Under the pieces are notes generated by a model, which saw only the letters and a program-made list of their open reading frames with translations, did no database searches and had not been told where the DNA came from. A stretch of 64,000 nt of DNA from Chondrus crispus (lineage: Eukaryota; Rhodophyta; Florideophyceae; Gigartinales; Gigartinaceae): the NCBI RefSeq assembly GCF_000350225.1, contig NW_005178587.1:62001-126000 (forward strand), written 5' to 3'. Shown in pieces: positions 39,581 through 48,751 of the stretch; position 1 is the first letter of the stretch; each line of letters starts with the position of its first letter. The position numbers and the translations under genes are program-made.

Positions 39581-41209
39581 CTATATACCCGAGAAAAGTC
39601 GTAGACGCAGGTGACCGTTTGTAGATCCGGAAAGTGAGACTTTGTAGATTTGAGACACTGTTTATGGTTTTAATTTTTTTGCCTCATAGTTAATTGATCC
39701 TCTAGGCTATATGAATGAAATGGATCTCTATCCAATGCTGAGGTGTAGACCTTTTAGAGACACCAATATACGGACAAATGGATGTTTATTGTGCAAAGGA
39801 GACACGCACGCCCATATTTTCTGAACTTTTGGTCTACAGCGGGGCTACGCAATTATCGGACAGGGCAGGCAATTACTAGACAAAAGTGATTTCTGCAAAT
39901 GTTTCTCGATTTCACGATTTGATCTCTCAGAAGTGTCAGATAGCAGTAATGCTCTGTACCCCTTCTCTATTCTTATACAGTTCGTTTTCCATAGAGCAAA
40001 ATGGACTACACCATGCGATTCTTCGAATTCGAAAGTGGCGGATGGGTGCCTTTTTCCGCGTACAACTCAGAGTTTGCTTTTGCACAGCCTGGACAGTCTA
40101 TGACGTACCACCCTCAGCTGATACCCATGTCGCTTCTTTGAGCACGCCAATCGGTCCTCTCGTCATCGCTCTTCTCCTCATCTGGATGCACAGAGATGGC
40201 CCCACCGCACGCTGAAGACAAGACGTGCGGATGCGAAGAAGAGGGAAGCGCAGGGGCTCCAGCCAATCGCCTCTGCAGCCATGTAATTTTTGCCGCGTTC
40301 ATCTCCGGTGGGGCTGGAGCACTTTTGCCTCCTGAATCTTGCTTGGGATGAGTCGATCAACGCCCGAAATACAGTGCGCAGAATGACGTTAAATTAAAGA
40401 TTTTGGGACACATTTTGTCCGGCGGATGCCAGACGTTTCTCCAAAACCCGCTCTGTCAGAGGCCCCCATTGCCGACCTTGCCGCTTTGAGGAACGGTGGC
40501 AGATTTGGGCCATTCGAAGATGACAACAATCGACACGTCGTAAGTTGATACTCTGTAAAGATTCAGGATCATTTGGCAAACCTTTGATCTTTTTGCGTTT
40601 AAATTTGTAAAATCGTCCGATAATTGCATACCCGCCGTACCAAACTTGCAGCATAAGGGTATCTGAGGGTGTGCGTGTGCCTCAATAGGCTGGTTTTTGC
40701 TGGGTGTGTCTTCGTCGGAAAAGCGCGCGTTTCTCACTAGACCTTTTAGTGCAACTGTCCGTCCTTCAGTCTCTGACGACCTCTATTGGTAATGAGTGTC
40801 GGTGTCATGACGACAGCGGCTGGCGATGTGCAAGATCCCTGTTTCTACCATTCAGCATCATCTTTGTGTCAAATATTTGACATTTCCTCAAAACAACAAT
40901 TTATGTTTAGTTTCCATCGTCATTGTTCACATACACGCATGCAAGCAAACATAGGCATGTTTTTCGAAGGAGATGGAGTAATTACGCAATGGCATAGTAT
41001 GCAACACGTATTTGCGCCAAGCTCGAATCGAAACATGACAAACTTTTGGCGCCTTTGAGCGCGCTTGCGATCTTACCAGCCATTTACACGTGCCCATTAA
41101 ATCTCGCCAAAGAAATCAAATATATAAACGTAATACCAGTCGCCGCCCACACCGCCAGGGCATCTCACTACTGTGCCTTCTGCTCTTGTGTCCAGAGTCT
41201 CGGGACTCG
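39581..41209. other. Region between CACTA-like and Harbinger-like elements
   Basis: No recognised gene. An 86-aa minus-strand frame at 40654-40394 (VWYGGYAIIGRFYKFKRKKI ... GQNVSQNL) is the best open stretch; it has a basic composition and no known family. The end of this stretch should contain the left terminus of the Harbinger-like element, which I could not define. Confidence 0.3.
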
Positions 41210-41594
41210 ATGGAGACTTCTAAGGAGGCTGCCGTTTTAAAGTTATTAGCCGAACAGCGAGCGGAGCGCCAAGAGGACTTAGCAAAGTATGTGTCCGATC
41301 CCGATGCCACCGAGACTGACACCGACGATGAACGTGATTCCGATACGCCCGTCCTCGACAAGTTTTTGCAGTCTGGCGGAGTGGGGGTTGTCGTTGAGAT
41401 GACGAATTTCTCCCTCAACGAATTCAATGCTCTGTGGAATTTTGTTAAGGAAAAGGTGGAATCTGCATGGAATACAGGTCGCGGACGGAAATCTCAGCAC
41501 TACCCGAAGGACGTGCTTTTTATGTTACTCTCTACTCTGAAACATGCCGGTCACTGGGACTTCAACGGCAAATGTTTAGTGTGAAGGGACCTAC

Positions 41595-42294
41595 TGTAGT
41601 ATAACCCCCCCTGGGGTCTAAATTAGATTAGATCAAGAACTAGATCAGCTACTGTAGAGCGTCGAGCTCTACAGTACAACCGCGCGTGTCCACGTGTACA
41701 CCACGGGGACAAGGGACACGCGCATACACGTGCACACGTGTACATCGCGCGAACGAAGCGCGCACGCACCACGAGTAATACGTGTACTGTCAGCCTCGAC
41801 ATAGGTGACAGTATTACAGTGCTGGCGGACCGGCACTACAGTAGCCCACTACAGTACCTCAGTACTGTAGTGTTATGATAGATTGTTTTGTATATTAAAT
41901 AGGGAGCGGACAGACGGCGGCAGGAGGGGGACAAGCACGGACTTGTCCTCAACCGACCGCCAAGGTCAGTCCACCAGCTTATTCTAACTACGCGCCTTCG
42001 CCTTCGCGCGCGTTAGGAGGAAGGGAGCGGGTACGGGACACACGCGTGCGCGAGGGAGCCTAGATCCGCCTCCGCTCGTCAGCGCTGGTACGTTACCCAG
42101 CGCTGCTTCGGGGCGTCGAGGCGTAGATCGGCCCGCGCGTACGCTCGTCTCCGACCTTCCCGCTCTACCACACCGCTACCAGGGCCCGCTTCACTGCCTC
42201 GTTAGCTGGTGCTTCACCCGTCTTCCCGTTCGAACGGGGTCTACAGGTCGAACTGCGCATACGCCCTCGGTCGTCTGGGGGTGTTTATGCTACA
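41595..42294 (+). repeat. Solo LTR, 700 bases, inside the Harbinger transposase
   Basis: Begins TGTAGTATAACC and ends TTTATGCTACA, flanked by the 5-base duplication CCTAC (41590-41594 and 42295-42299). A promoter-like TGTATATTAAATAGGG lies near 41890. It carries several ACTGTAG motifs in both orientations. No internal retroelement sequence remains, as expected after recombination between two LTRs. The same family was not seen elsewhere in the window. Confidence 0.9.
41650..41676. repeat. Hairpin within the solo LTR
   Basis: Perfect 11-base arms TACTGTAGAGC (41650-41660) and GCTCTACAGTA (41666-41676) with a 5-base loop. Probably part of a cluster of ACTGTAG regulatory motifs. Confidence 0.8.
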
Positions 42295-43250
42295 CCTACA
42301 TTTGACCGCATGATTATTGGATTTGCGGATAAGGTGGTTGATTTACTGTGCGAGACAGTGGTGCTGAGGTGGGAGGAGCGAAACACAATGGAGCCTGTCA
42401 TCAAAGATAACAGCACATTGAGGCATTACAAAGTTTGCATTGTACGCCACAGACGTCACCTTTCAGAACTCCAACCGGCCTGGTGGCAACCACGAGGAGG
42501 CTAAGAGGCACTTCAGCAACAAACACAAGTTATATGGCTATAAATCGGAGGTGTCGGTGTTGCCTAACGGTATTGCAATTGGATGCACACCTCATCCACC
42601 AGGATCCGTATCAGGTTCAGGCATATTCAGAAACAACATCAAATGGCATCAGGCTGCTCTTTCAAAAACAGATCGCGAGGCACGTAGCTATCCGGATGTT
42701 GGGCCAATGGCGGAGGGGCATGAGGGACTGTGGGCTGTCCTGACGAATAAAGGATATCAGGGGGCGGCAGATGTGATCAGGGCGATAATGCCTAAGAAGA
42801 AGCCGAATGGAGGATCGCTGTCGCATGATGAGCAGTGAATTAATCGCAGAATCAGCTCGGACCGCATCATTATCTAGAATTTTTTTGGAATGCTGTCGAC
42901 ATTATGGGCAATCATGGCTAACAAGTGGCGCTGGGACGATAAGCAGTATGACAAAATATTTCGGCTCTGCCTGTCTTTCACAAATCTTCATGTGAAGTGG
43001 CACCCTTTACGTGACGAAGATAATCAGCATGCTAAACAATATAGGAGGCGTTTATTGGAGATAGGTGTGAAGAAGGCCTAGAAGCGCAAGGCATCACAAC
43101 AAATGTATCGTGCCAAGCGTGCGGCTCGCATGTCTATTCAATTAGGAGGTGATAGACAGAACGAGGAGATGGGCGCCGGCGCTCTGCTGGATTTGCTTGA
43201 ATAAGATTGTTCTGTGCTGCCAAATAAACTAGTCCGTCTTCAACCCGAGC

Positions 43251-43511
43251 TCAGCGTTCCTTCCAGTGGCGGCCGGGGCGGAGAAGCGCGCCGAGGCGAT
43301 GCGAGGCGGCTAGGGGAAGGTCGCACTGGGTGCACACCGGCTTGCGCACGTTTTTGACCGTTTGGCACAGCGGGCAGAAGCGGTAGCCCTTGCCAGGGCG
43401 CCGGTGGTCGCGCGGAGGAATTGGGACCGAGTGCGGCGTGAGGAAGGTGAGAAGGGCTTGGAAGAGAGGGGTGCCGCAGTGGACGCAGGGTGTCGGGTGA
43501 CGGGGGTCCAT
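43251..43511 (-). CDS. Small zinc-finger protein
   Basis: An 86-aa frame from ATG 43511 (MDPRHPTPCVHCGTPLFQ). It carries three C-x2-C pairs: CVHC, FCPLC and VCTQC (PLCQTVKNVRKPVCTQCDLP), spaced as in zinc-ribbon-like folds. The frame may continue upstream of this ATG, so the true start is uncertain. It is GC-rich compared with the surrounding elements and intact, which suits a host gene. The function is unknown; a zinc-binding structural or nucleic-acid role is an inference. Confidence 0.5.
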   Translation of the reverse strand: MDPRHPTPCVHCGTPLFQALLTFLTPHSVPIPPRDHRRPGKGYRFCPLCQTVKNVRKPVCTQCDLPLAASHRLGALLRPGRHWKER

Positions 43512-44940
43512 GGCGGAGGTGGGTGGACGACGAGGAACAGGGACGGGGGGGAAGGTGCGGGGACGGGAGGGTAAGGTGCGGGGGTTTCCGGCGGAGGGGC
43601 GAGTGGGGAAGTTATATCAGAGGAGGAAAGGGGAGGGGGATGGGAGGAGGTCTGTGTAGAGATGTGTCGGGAGACAGGGAGGGTGTGTCGTAACGAGCGC
43701 TGTGTGGTGAAGGGGAGGGATTTGTGTTGGTGCTGTCGCAAAAAAATAAAAGAAAAGGGGTGAACAATAAAGGTTAACCGGCAGGACGGGGCGAATGAGG
43801 GGAATCGCGCTTTTATTGTCGTGGCCTTTTTTCTGTTCTTGCGTATCTCGGCAGCTATTATGCCTTGACTCCCTCTGTATTTATACTACTCTCGTCCTCC
43901 TTGATTCTCTCTCCTTGTCATGTTTTGCGATATCACAAAAATCCATGTAGGAGAGGGTGCATTCTCCTTTGACATCTGAAATTATTAAATGCTTCCGTTT
44001 CGTGCATTCTAATAATTTCGTGGAGATGCATTTATTTACTACAGCGAGACGTCACCGTCACCTGCCATTTTCCCACAGATGCGTGTCAGTGCGGTCTGGA
44101 ACGAGAAAGGGCGTTCCACAGGAAGGCGGGGGGCGGATGGCACGCAACGGGGTCGAGCGACGGCGCGCTCTTGCGCGCACGACGCACCGACAGCATGTCG
44201 CGCCCCGAGTCCACGCGTCGCCACGCGCCAGCACCACGCCCGCCTTCGTGGGCTCCTCCTGTCCTGTTTCTGTCCACCCATAAAAGACTTCCAGTTGCCA
44301 TAAACCGCCTATCGATAATCCTTCACTTGTTCTCTTGGCCTCTGCCAGGAGCAATACCAGCAAGCAGCTTCATCATTACCTCTCGAAGTTCTTAAATCCT
44401 CAAGACCGATAAAGAAGTCCCCAAAGAATCCTTTATATCTGCACTTAGCACGCTGTAGTGCTGAAGGTCATTGCGTAAATTCTTTCTCTTCTCTACTAGC
44501 TATGTCGTTCTATAATCTGTCGTGCTTTGCGCAGTTGCTGTGTTTTTCGTATATTCTCTGTCCACAGCTGCAAACATACTGCTCTGCACAGGGACCAGCT
44601 TCTGCACTTTTACTAATTAATTGAGTTTGAGTTCTACTGCAAAACACGACAGAGACCCAACGCGGAGCAGGCAGACGTTAATTCGCGAGTGCATGAAAAT
44701 AGATGTGACGACGTCACCTATTAATACCGTCTCCCAATAGTGCCAGTTTTAGGGTCTCGCACGGGGCGGCACTAATGAGTAGGGGCCACTGTATGTTAAT
44801 TTTTTTTTGCACCGTACCAGATAACTCCATGCACGCTGCGTGCATTTTTTTGATCATGCATAGAAAATGTATAATTGGGTACATTTGTGTACATTCGTGT
44901 TCACTTGCGTACACTGTACATTTGATGCATGAATGGACAC
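43512..44940. other. Intergenic stretch left of the 78-bp TIR transposon
   Basis: No supported gene or RNA. It contains a GC-rich patch at 44090-44270 with overlapping chance frames on both strands and AT-rich flanks. TGTGTACATTC-like short repeats occur near 44880-44920. Confidence 0.4.
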
Positions 44941-45018
44941 TACCCGTGCGAGAATTTCACGCCCAGAGCAAAACATTCTCGCAAATATTCACGCACCGGA
45001 ATGCGTGATCTGTGCGCA
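44941..45018 (+). repeat. Left 78-bp terminal inverted repeat
   Basis: Inverse partner of 63726-63803, one mismatch. It starts TACCCGTGCGAGAATTTCAC. Confidence 0.92.
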
Positions 45019-45104
45019 CTTGCCTTCCTTTCTCCCTCAATTCCTTTCCTTTCGCTTCTTCGGACCTGAACCCCTCTGTCCTTTTCCTCTTCCCTCGAGT
45101 CCTT

Positions 45105-46172
45105 TGTAGTGCAATACCCGTCTCGGGTAGGGGGGAGGAAGGAAGTGAAAAAGGAAAAAAATTGGATACTGTAGTCCGGGTTTGGGGGACACACGTGTGC
45201 GACGAAGCGCACGATTATTTTAATTATTTAATTTATTTACTAATTAGATCTAGAATCTAGAGCCGGGAGCTACTGTACTCGCCCCGGCGGGGCTCTATAT
45301 AACTTAGCCCTTTGACCGAACAAGTCAATAAACCAACCCGAGTTGCCGGAGTTGAATGTCGCCTTGGTCGAAGTCCGTCTCTACCAAGACGCTCCCTTTT
45401 ACCTAAGCCTGAGGCATCCTTCAGCGCTCGGGGGTCCCACTCCGTTTTCCTTTATTTCCCAACGAACCCGAGTTGCCAGAGTCTGATATCGCCTTGGTTG
45501 AAGTCCGTCTTCCACAAGACATTCCCTTTAACTACAGATTACTTTATCCTTTGCGCTCGGGGGTCCCCTTTTTCCTTATCAATTTTCCTTTATTTCCCTA
45601 TCCTAATTTCCCTTAATCTTGAGTTGGTCCCACCTTGTAGGATTGCGATCCGCAACGTGACGTCATTTGCCATCGGGCTTTTGTGTTGGTGCACCAGTGG
45701 TGCTTTTCTCAGTGTTGGTTCCATCGGAATCTGGTTGCGACCGATCCGTTGTTGGTACTTTGCCATCGGGCAGTACGACGGTGTAGCGCTGCTACGTTTT
45801 CTTCTTTCCCGACGGGCTACGTTGCGACGTCCCCGTCGAAGACCTTATCAAGGGTATAAGGTGTACAAGGCGCTCTTCGACCATTGGATTTACGACCCAT
45901 CGGACCAGGTTTACCTAAACACCCCTCCGAACTCGTCGAGCAGTCGCCTTTACAAGTCTCTACCACCATTTACCGATCCCGGGCGGGGCCCTTCTCTTTG
46001 CCCCCCCCCTATCAGGGATCCGAGCTACTGCGGGCCGCAAACCCGCTTAAAGAGGACAGGGAGCTTCGAACACTCCGTAGCGCTGTGCCGTTGGCAGTTG
46101 TTGTTTTTGTTGCTGTTGTTTGTGTTGGACCGTCGGACCTTGGTCTCTGCCTAACAGGCGCATTGCACTACA
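45105..46172 (+). repeat. 5' LTR of the young gypsy element
   Basis: Contains TATATAA at 45296-45302 and AATAAA at 45327-45332. A tandem duplication with a period of about 130 bases follows (45335 and 45465 onward, AACCCGAGTTGCC.GAGT). Ends with the 10-base inverted repeat partner of its start. Confidence 0.95.
45296..45332 (+). promoter_or_regulatory. TATA box and polyadenylation signal of the LTR
   Basis: TATATAA 25 bases upstream of AATAAA; the same pair is at 58712 in the 3' LTR. Transcription probably starts near the AATAAA, which in the 3' LTR would serve as the polyadenylation signal. Confidence 0.55.
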
Positions 46173-46375
46173 AAAGTGGTCTCCCGACCTAGAATTTTTG
46201 TTTACTGTGCAGGAGACCTGATCAAGCATTTTGCCTACGAAAGTCCAGGTCTGGAGACGCACTACAAAAGTGGTCTCCCGACCCAGAATTTTTGTTTACT
46301 GTTCAGGAGACCCGACCTAGAATTTTTGTCGACGACAGTCTCGGTCTGGAGACACTCTACAAAAGTGGTCTGGGT
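46173..46375 (+). repeat. Primer-binding site region, present about three times
   Basis: The first PBS-like string TGGTCTCCCGACCTAG (46177-46192) begins four bases after the LTR. A block starting CACTACAAAAGTGGTCTCCC is repeated at 46261 (period about 95), and a shortened version CTCTACAAAAGTGGTCTGGG occurs near 46355. TGG at the start fits pairing with the CCA end of a tRNA; the tRNA identity was not determined. Confidence 0.7.
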
Positions 46376-46444
46376 AACGGACTCTTTTTTATTTTCTTTT
46401 GTTTGTAACTTTTTTTTTGCTGCGTAGGTCCGCTCGTACGAGCG

Positions 46445-48751
46445 ATGTCAACAAGCGCACCCGGGGACGTCGGTCCCGGGGCGAGCAGAGCCGGATCGGC
46501 ACGATCGTCGAGGATCCCGAGGGGTCCTCGCACCCGGAGCCAGGCCAATACGGCCACGGACCCCGGAGACCAAGAATCCCCTACGGGGATAGCCGCCGAC
46601 AAGACTGACCTCGACGAGAAGTTGGAGAAGATGAGCAGCGAAATTCGCGAAGAAGCGAAGAAAAATCTCGAGGCTGAATTAGCCCTCGTCCGGAAGCAAC
46701 TGGAGTTGCAAGCATCCGAGTTCCACACCGTTTTGGGAGAGCTGTCGGCTCGAGTGGATCTCGTCGAGAAGGAGCGAGGTGAGGCGACCGACGGTCTGGA
46801 GCCGGAGGTCCTAGCCTCGTTGAAAATTTCGGTCAAGGACGCGAGGCGCGACGCGAATCAAGCCTTGGAGTCCTTAGGAAAATTTAGAACAAGCATCCAT
46901 TACCGATTCGATCGCGCCGCGCAACGTCTCAAGGACCTCGAGCAGGCCGCGGATCAAGCTCCGCAAGGATCGGACGACGAGCCGCTCCCTTCGGGTAGAG
47001 AGGGCGACCGTCGGTCGAAGAAGGACAAGCCCGCTCGGCAGCGGAGTTCTAAGTCGAAGCCCTCGAAGAAGGACAAGCGACGTGCAAGCAAGGGTCACTG
47101 TAGTGACGATCCGGAGAACCGCGACCCACAGTCGGAGTCGCTGGGTCCCTCCGAAGATGGTAACGGCGGTTCGTCGAACCATTCGGGCGATTCCGAACGC
47201 CGTTCAGAAGACGGAAACGGAATTTCGTCAAGCAAGAAAATTTCCTCCAGACGAGGCGGAATCACTTCTTCCGCCTCGCGGAGAGACAAGGACGCGGAGC
47301 CCGAAGATGTCGCAACGCGGCGCGGGCCGCGATGGGAGGAGTTGGAGGAGCTGAATCCGACCAACTACCTCTTCAAGAAGTTACTTTCGTACCGAACGTA
47401 CCGCTTGCGGAACCCGCAGACATATTTGTCAAGTTCCCGGCGGACCGCCGTGCGAAAAATTAGGAGAGATATTCCGCCTAAGGTGAAGAAGGACAACACG
47501 TTCACAGGAGAGGACGGGGTCCTTGTGTTGGATTTTTTGGCAAAGTTAGTCCAAGAGTTTGATACTCAAGAAATGAACGAGGGGCAAGCGATCCGCCTGT
47601 TGCCTGAATTTTTAAGCGTCATCGCCTTGAGACAGTACACTTCGGTGTCTCAGACGGCCGGGGCCCATCACGGAAAGATATCCGTTTGGCCGGAGGCCGT
47701 ACAGTGGTTGTTGAGGAGTTTTGCAACCGACGAGGCGATCCGTCAAGCCGTGCTCGCATTGCGAGAAGTTCAGCAAAGACCGTCTGAAGACGAGATGGAA
47801 TTTTATATCCGTCTGACGGACGCAAGCAACCGATGTGGAAACGTATATTCGATGGAAGAACAAATGACGATGTTTATTGAAGGACTCGATTCGAGTATCA
47901 AGCCGATGGTATCTCAATACCGGCAAGACAATCGGGACGTTTCATTTTTGAGACTAGTGAATTACGCGAACGCGCATGGCTCGGCGAGCCGCGCTAAGGA
48001 CAAGAAGACCAAGAAGGTCACGATTCAGACGCCGTCGACGTTCACAGCGGGGAAGAAGCCAAGGGCTTCTTATCTCGGTCGCAAAAGTCACGCCGCAGTC
48101 CATTTAGCCGAGTCCATGTCCGCGTCAGATGAGCGCGGTGCGCATGGAAGTAGCGAAGATCACTACGAAGGAGCGTTAATAGCCGAAGGCGAGTTCATTG
48201 AGCTATCGGAGGGCTACGGACACGAGGACTACGGGGACAGCGGGTCGTCAACTTTACCGACGCCTGCATACACGACGGAGTCGTTTTCAGAGCCCACGGA
48301 CCCCGTGATGATGTTTCGGGGGCGCGGCCACACGCCGGCGCCGCGCATTCCGATGGAAGACAAGGGTACGACGTTTCGAAGGCCGGGCTGGATGGGAAGG
48401 CCGCAACGCCAAGGAAGGCCGCCGGCCCGTGGAGGACCTAGGACGCCGTATCCCGTCAAGACGCACGGTCTGGTGTGCTATCATTGCTATGAAAAGGGGC
48501 ACGCCGCGCCAACGTGCATTCTTTCCCTCCGGGAAATGCACCGAGTTTTGGAAAATTACGAGGCGTTGTCTCCGATGGAGAGGTTAGGGATACCATCGAC
48601 GAGTTACCTGAAGGTCAAGAATTGGTTGGATTCGCAGACGGCGAGCACGCCGAGTGCTTCAACGCCGAGGTCGAACCAACCCTTCAGAGGGCCCACCGCG
48701 GGGCCCGCGCCGTCGGATGTGAGAAGGATCCCGCAACGGCAGGAAAACTAG
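46445..48751 (+). CDS. Gag polyprotein of the young gypsy element
   Basis: 768 aa, intact, from ATG 46445. The first 230 residues are basic, Ser/Pro-rich and coiled-coil (DEKLEKMSSEIREEAKKNLE). A Lys/Arg/Ser-rich linker follows, then a capsid-like region (FTGEDGVLVLDFLAKLVQEF, VWPEAVQWLLRSFATDEAIR, RPSEDEMEFYIRLTDASNRC). A single CCHC knuckle, CYHCYEKGHAAPTC, lies near residue 680. Gag assembles the particle and binds the RNA. Its end overlaps the pol frame by about 240 bases in the -1 phase. The long N-terminal extension before capsid is unusual among chromoviruses. Confidence 0.85.
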   Translation: MSTSAPGDVGPGASRAGSARSSRIPRGPRTRSQANTATDPGDQESPTGIAADKTDLDEKLEKMSSEIREEAKKNLEAELALVRKQLELQASEFHTVLGELSARVDLVEKERGEATDGLEPEVLASLKISVKDARRDANQALESLGKFRTSIHYRFDRAAQRLKDLEQAADQAPQGSDDEPLPSGREGDRRSKKDKPARQRSSKSKPSKKDKRRASKGHCSDDPENRDPQSESLGPSEDGNGGSSNHSGDSERRSEDGNGISSSKKISSRRGGITSSASRRDKDAEPEDVATRRGPRWEELEELNPTNYLFKKLLSYRTYRLRNPQTYLSSSRRTAVRKIRRDIPPKVKKDNTFTGEDGVLVLDFLAKLVQEFDTQEMNEGQAIRLLPEFLSVIALRQYTSVSQTAGAHHGKISVWPEAVQWLLRSFATDEAIRQAVLALREVQQRPSEDEMEFYIRLTDASNRCGNVYSMEEQMTMFIEGLDSSIKPMVSQYRQDNRDVSFLRLVNYANAHGSASRAKDKKTKKVTIQTPSTFTAGKKPRASYLGRKSHAAVHLAESMSASDERGAHGSSEDHYEGALIAEGEFIELSEGYGHEDYGDSGSSTLPTPAYTTESFSEPTDPVMMFRGRGHTPAPRIPMEDKGTTFRRPGWMGRPQRQGRPPARGGPRTPYPVKTHGLVCYHCYEKGHAAPTCILSLREMHRVLENYEALSPMERLGIPSTSYLKVKNWLDSQTASTPSASTPRSNQPFRGPTAGPAPSDVRRIPQRQEN

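Larger units (their letters stand above)
41210..43204 (+). pseudogene. PIF/Harbinger-type DDE transposase, split by a solo LTR
   Basis: Start at ATG 41210 (METSKEAAVLKLLAEQRAER); an acidic stretch and a helix-turn-helix-like part (KDVLFMLLSTLKHAGHWDF) follow. The coding sequence is interrupted at 41594 by a 700-base LTR and resumes at 42300 (TFDRMIIGFADKVVDLL). A one-base frameshift in an A run near 42431 precedes the catalytic block ALYATDVTFQ (first Asp) and RPGGNHEEAKRHFSNKHKLY. VLTNKGYQGA stands where relatives have an Asp before KGYQG. Another frameshift near 42840-42890 and a TAG at 43079-43081 precede the C-terminal helices (WAIMANKWRWDDKQYDKIF). Clearly inactive. Confidence 0.75.

Noticed and set aside
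45312..46154. Long frame inside the 5' LTR (also at 58728-59594)
   Set aside because: The frame starts in the TATA/R region of an LTR, has low-complexity content and changes phase between the two LTR copies at indels; it is non-coding LTR sequence.
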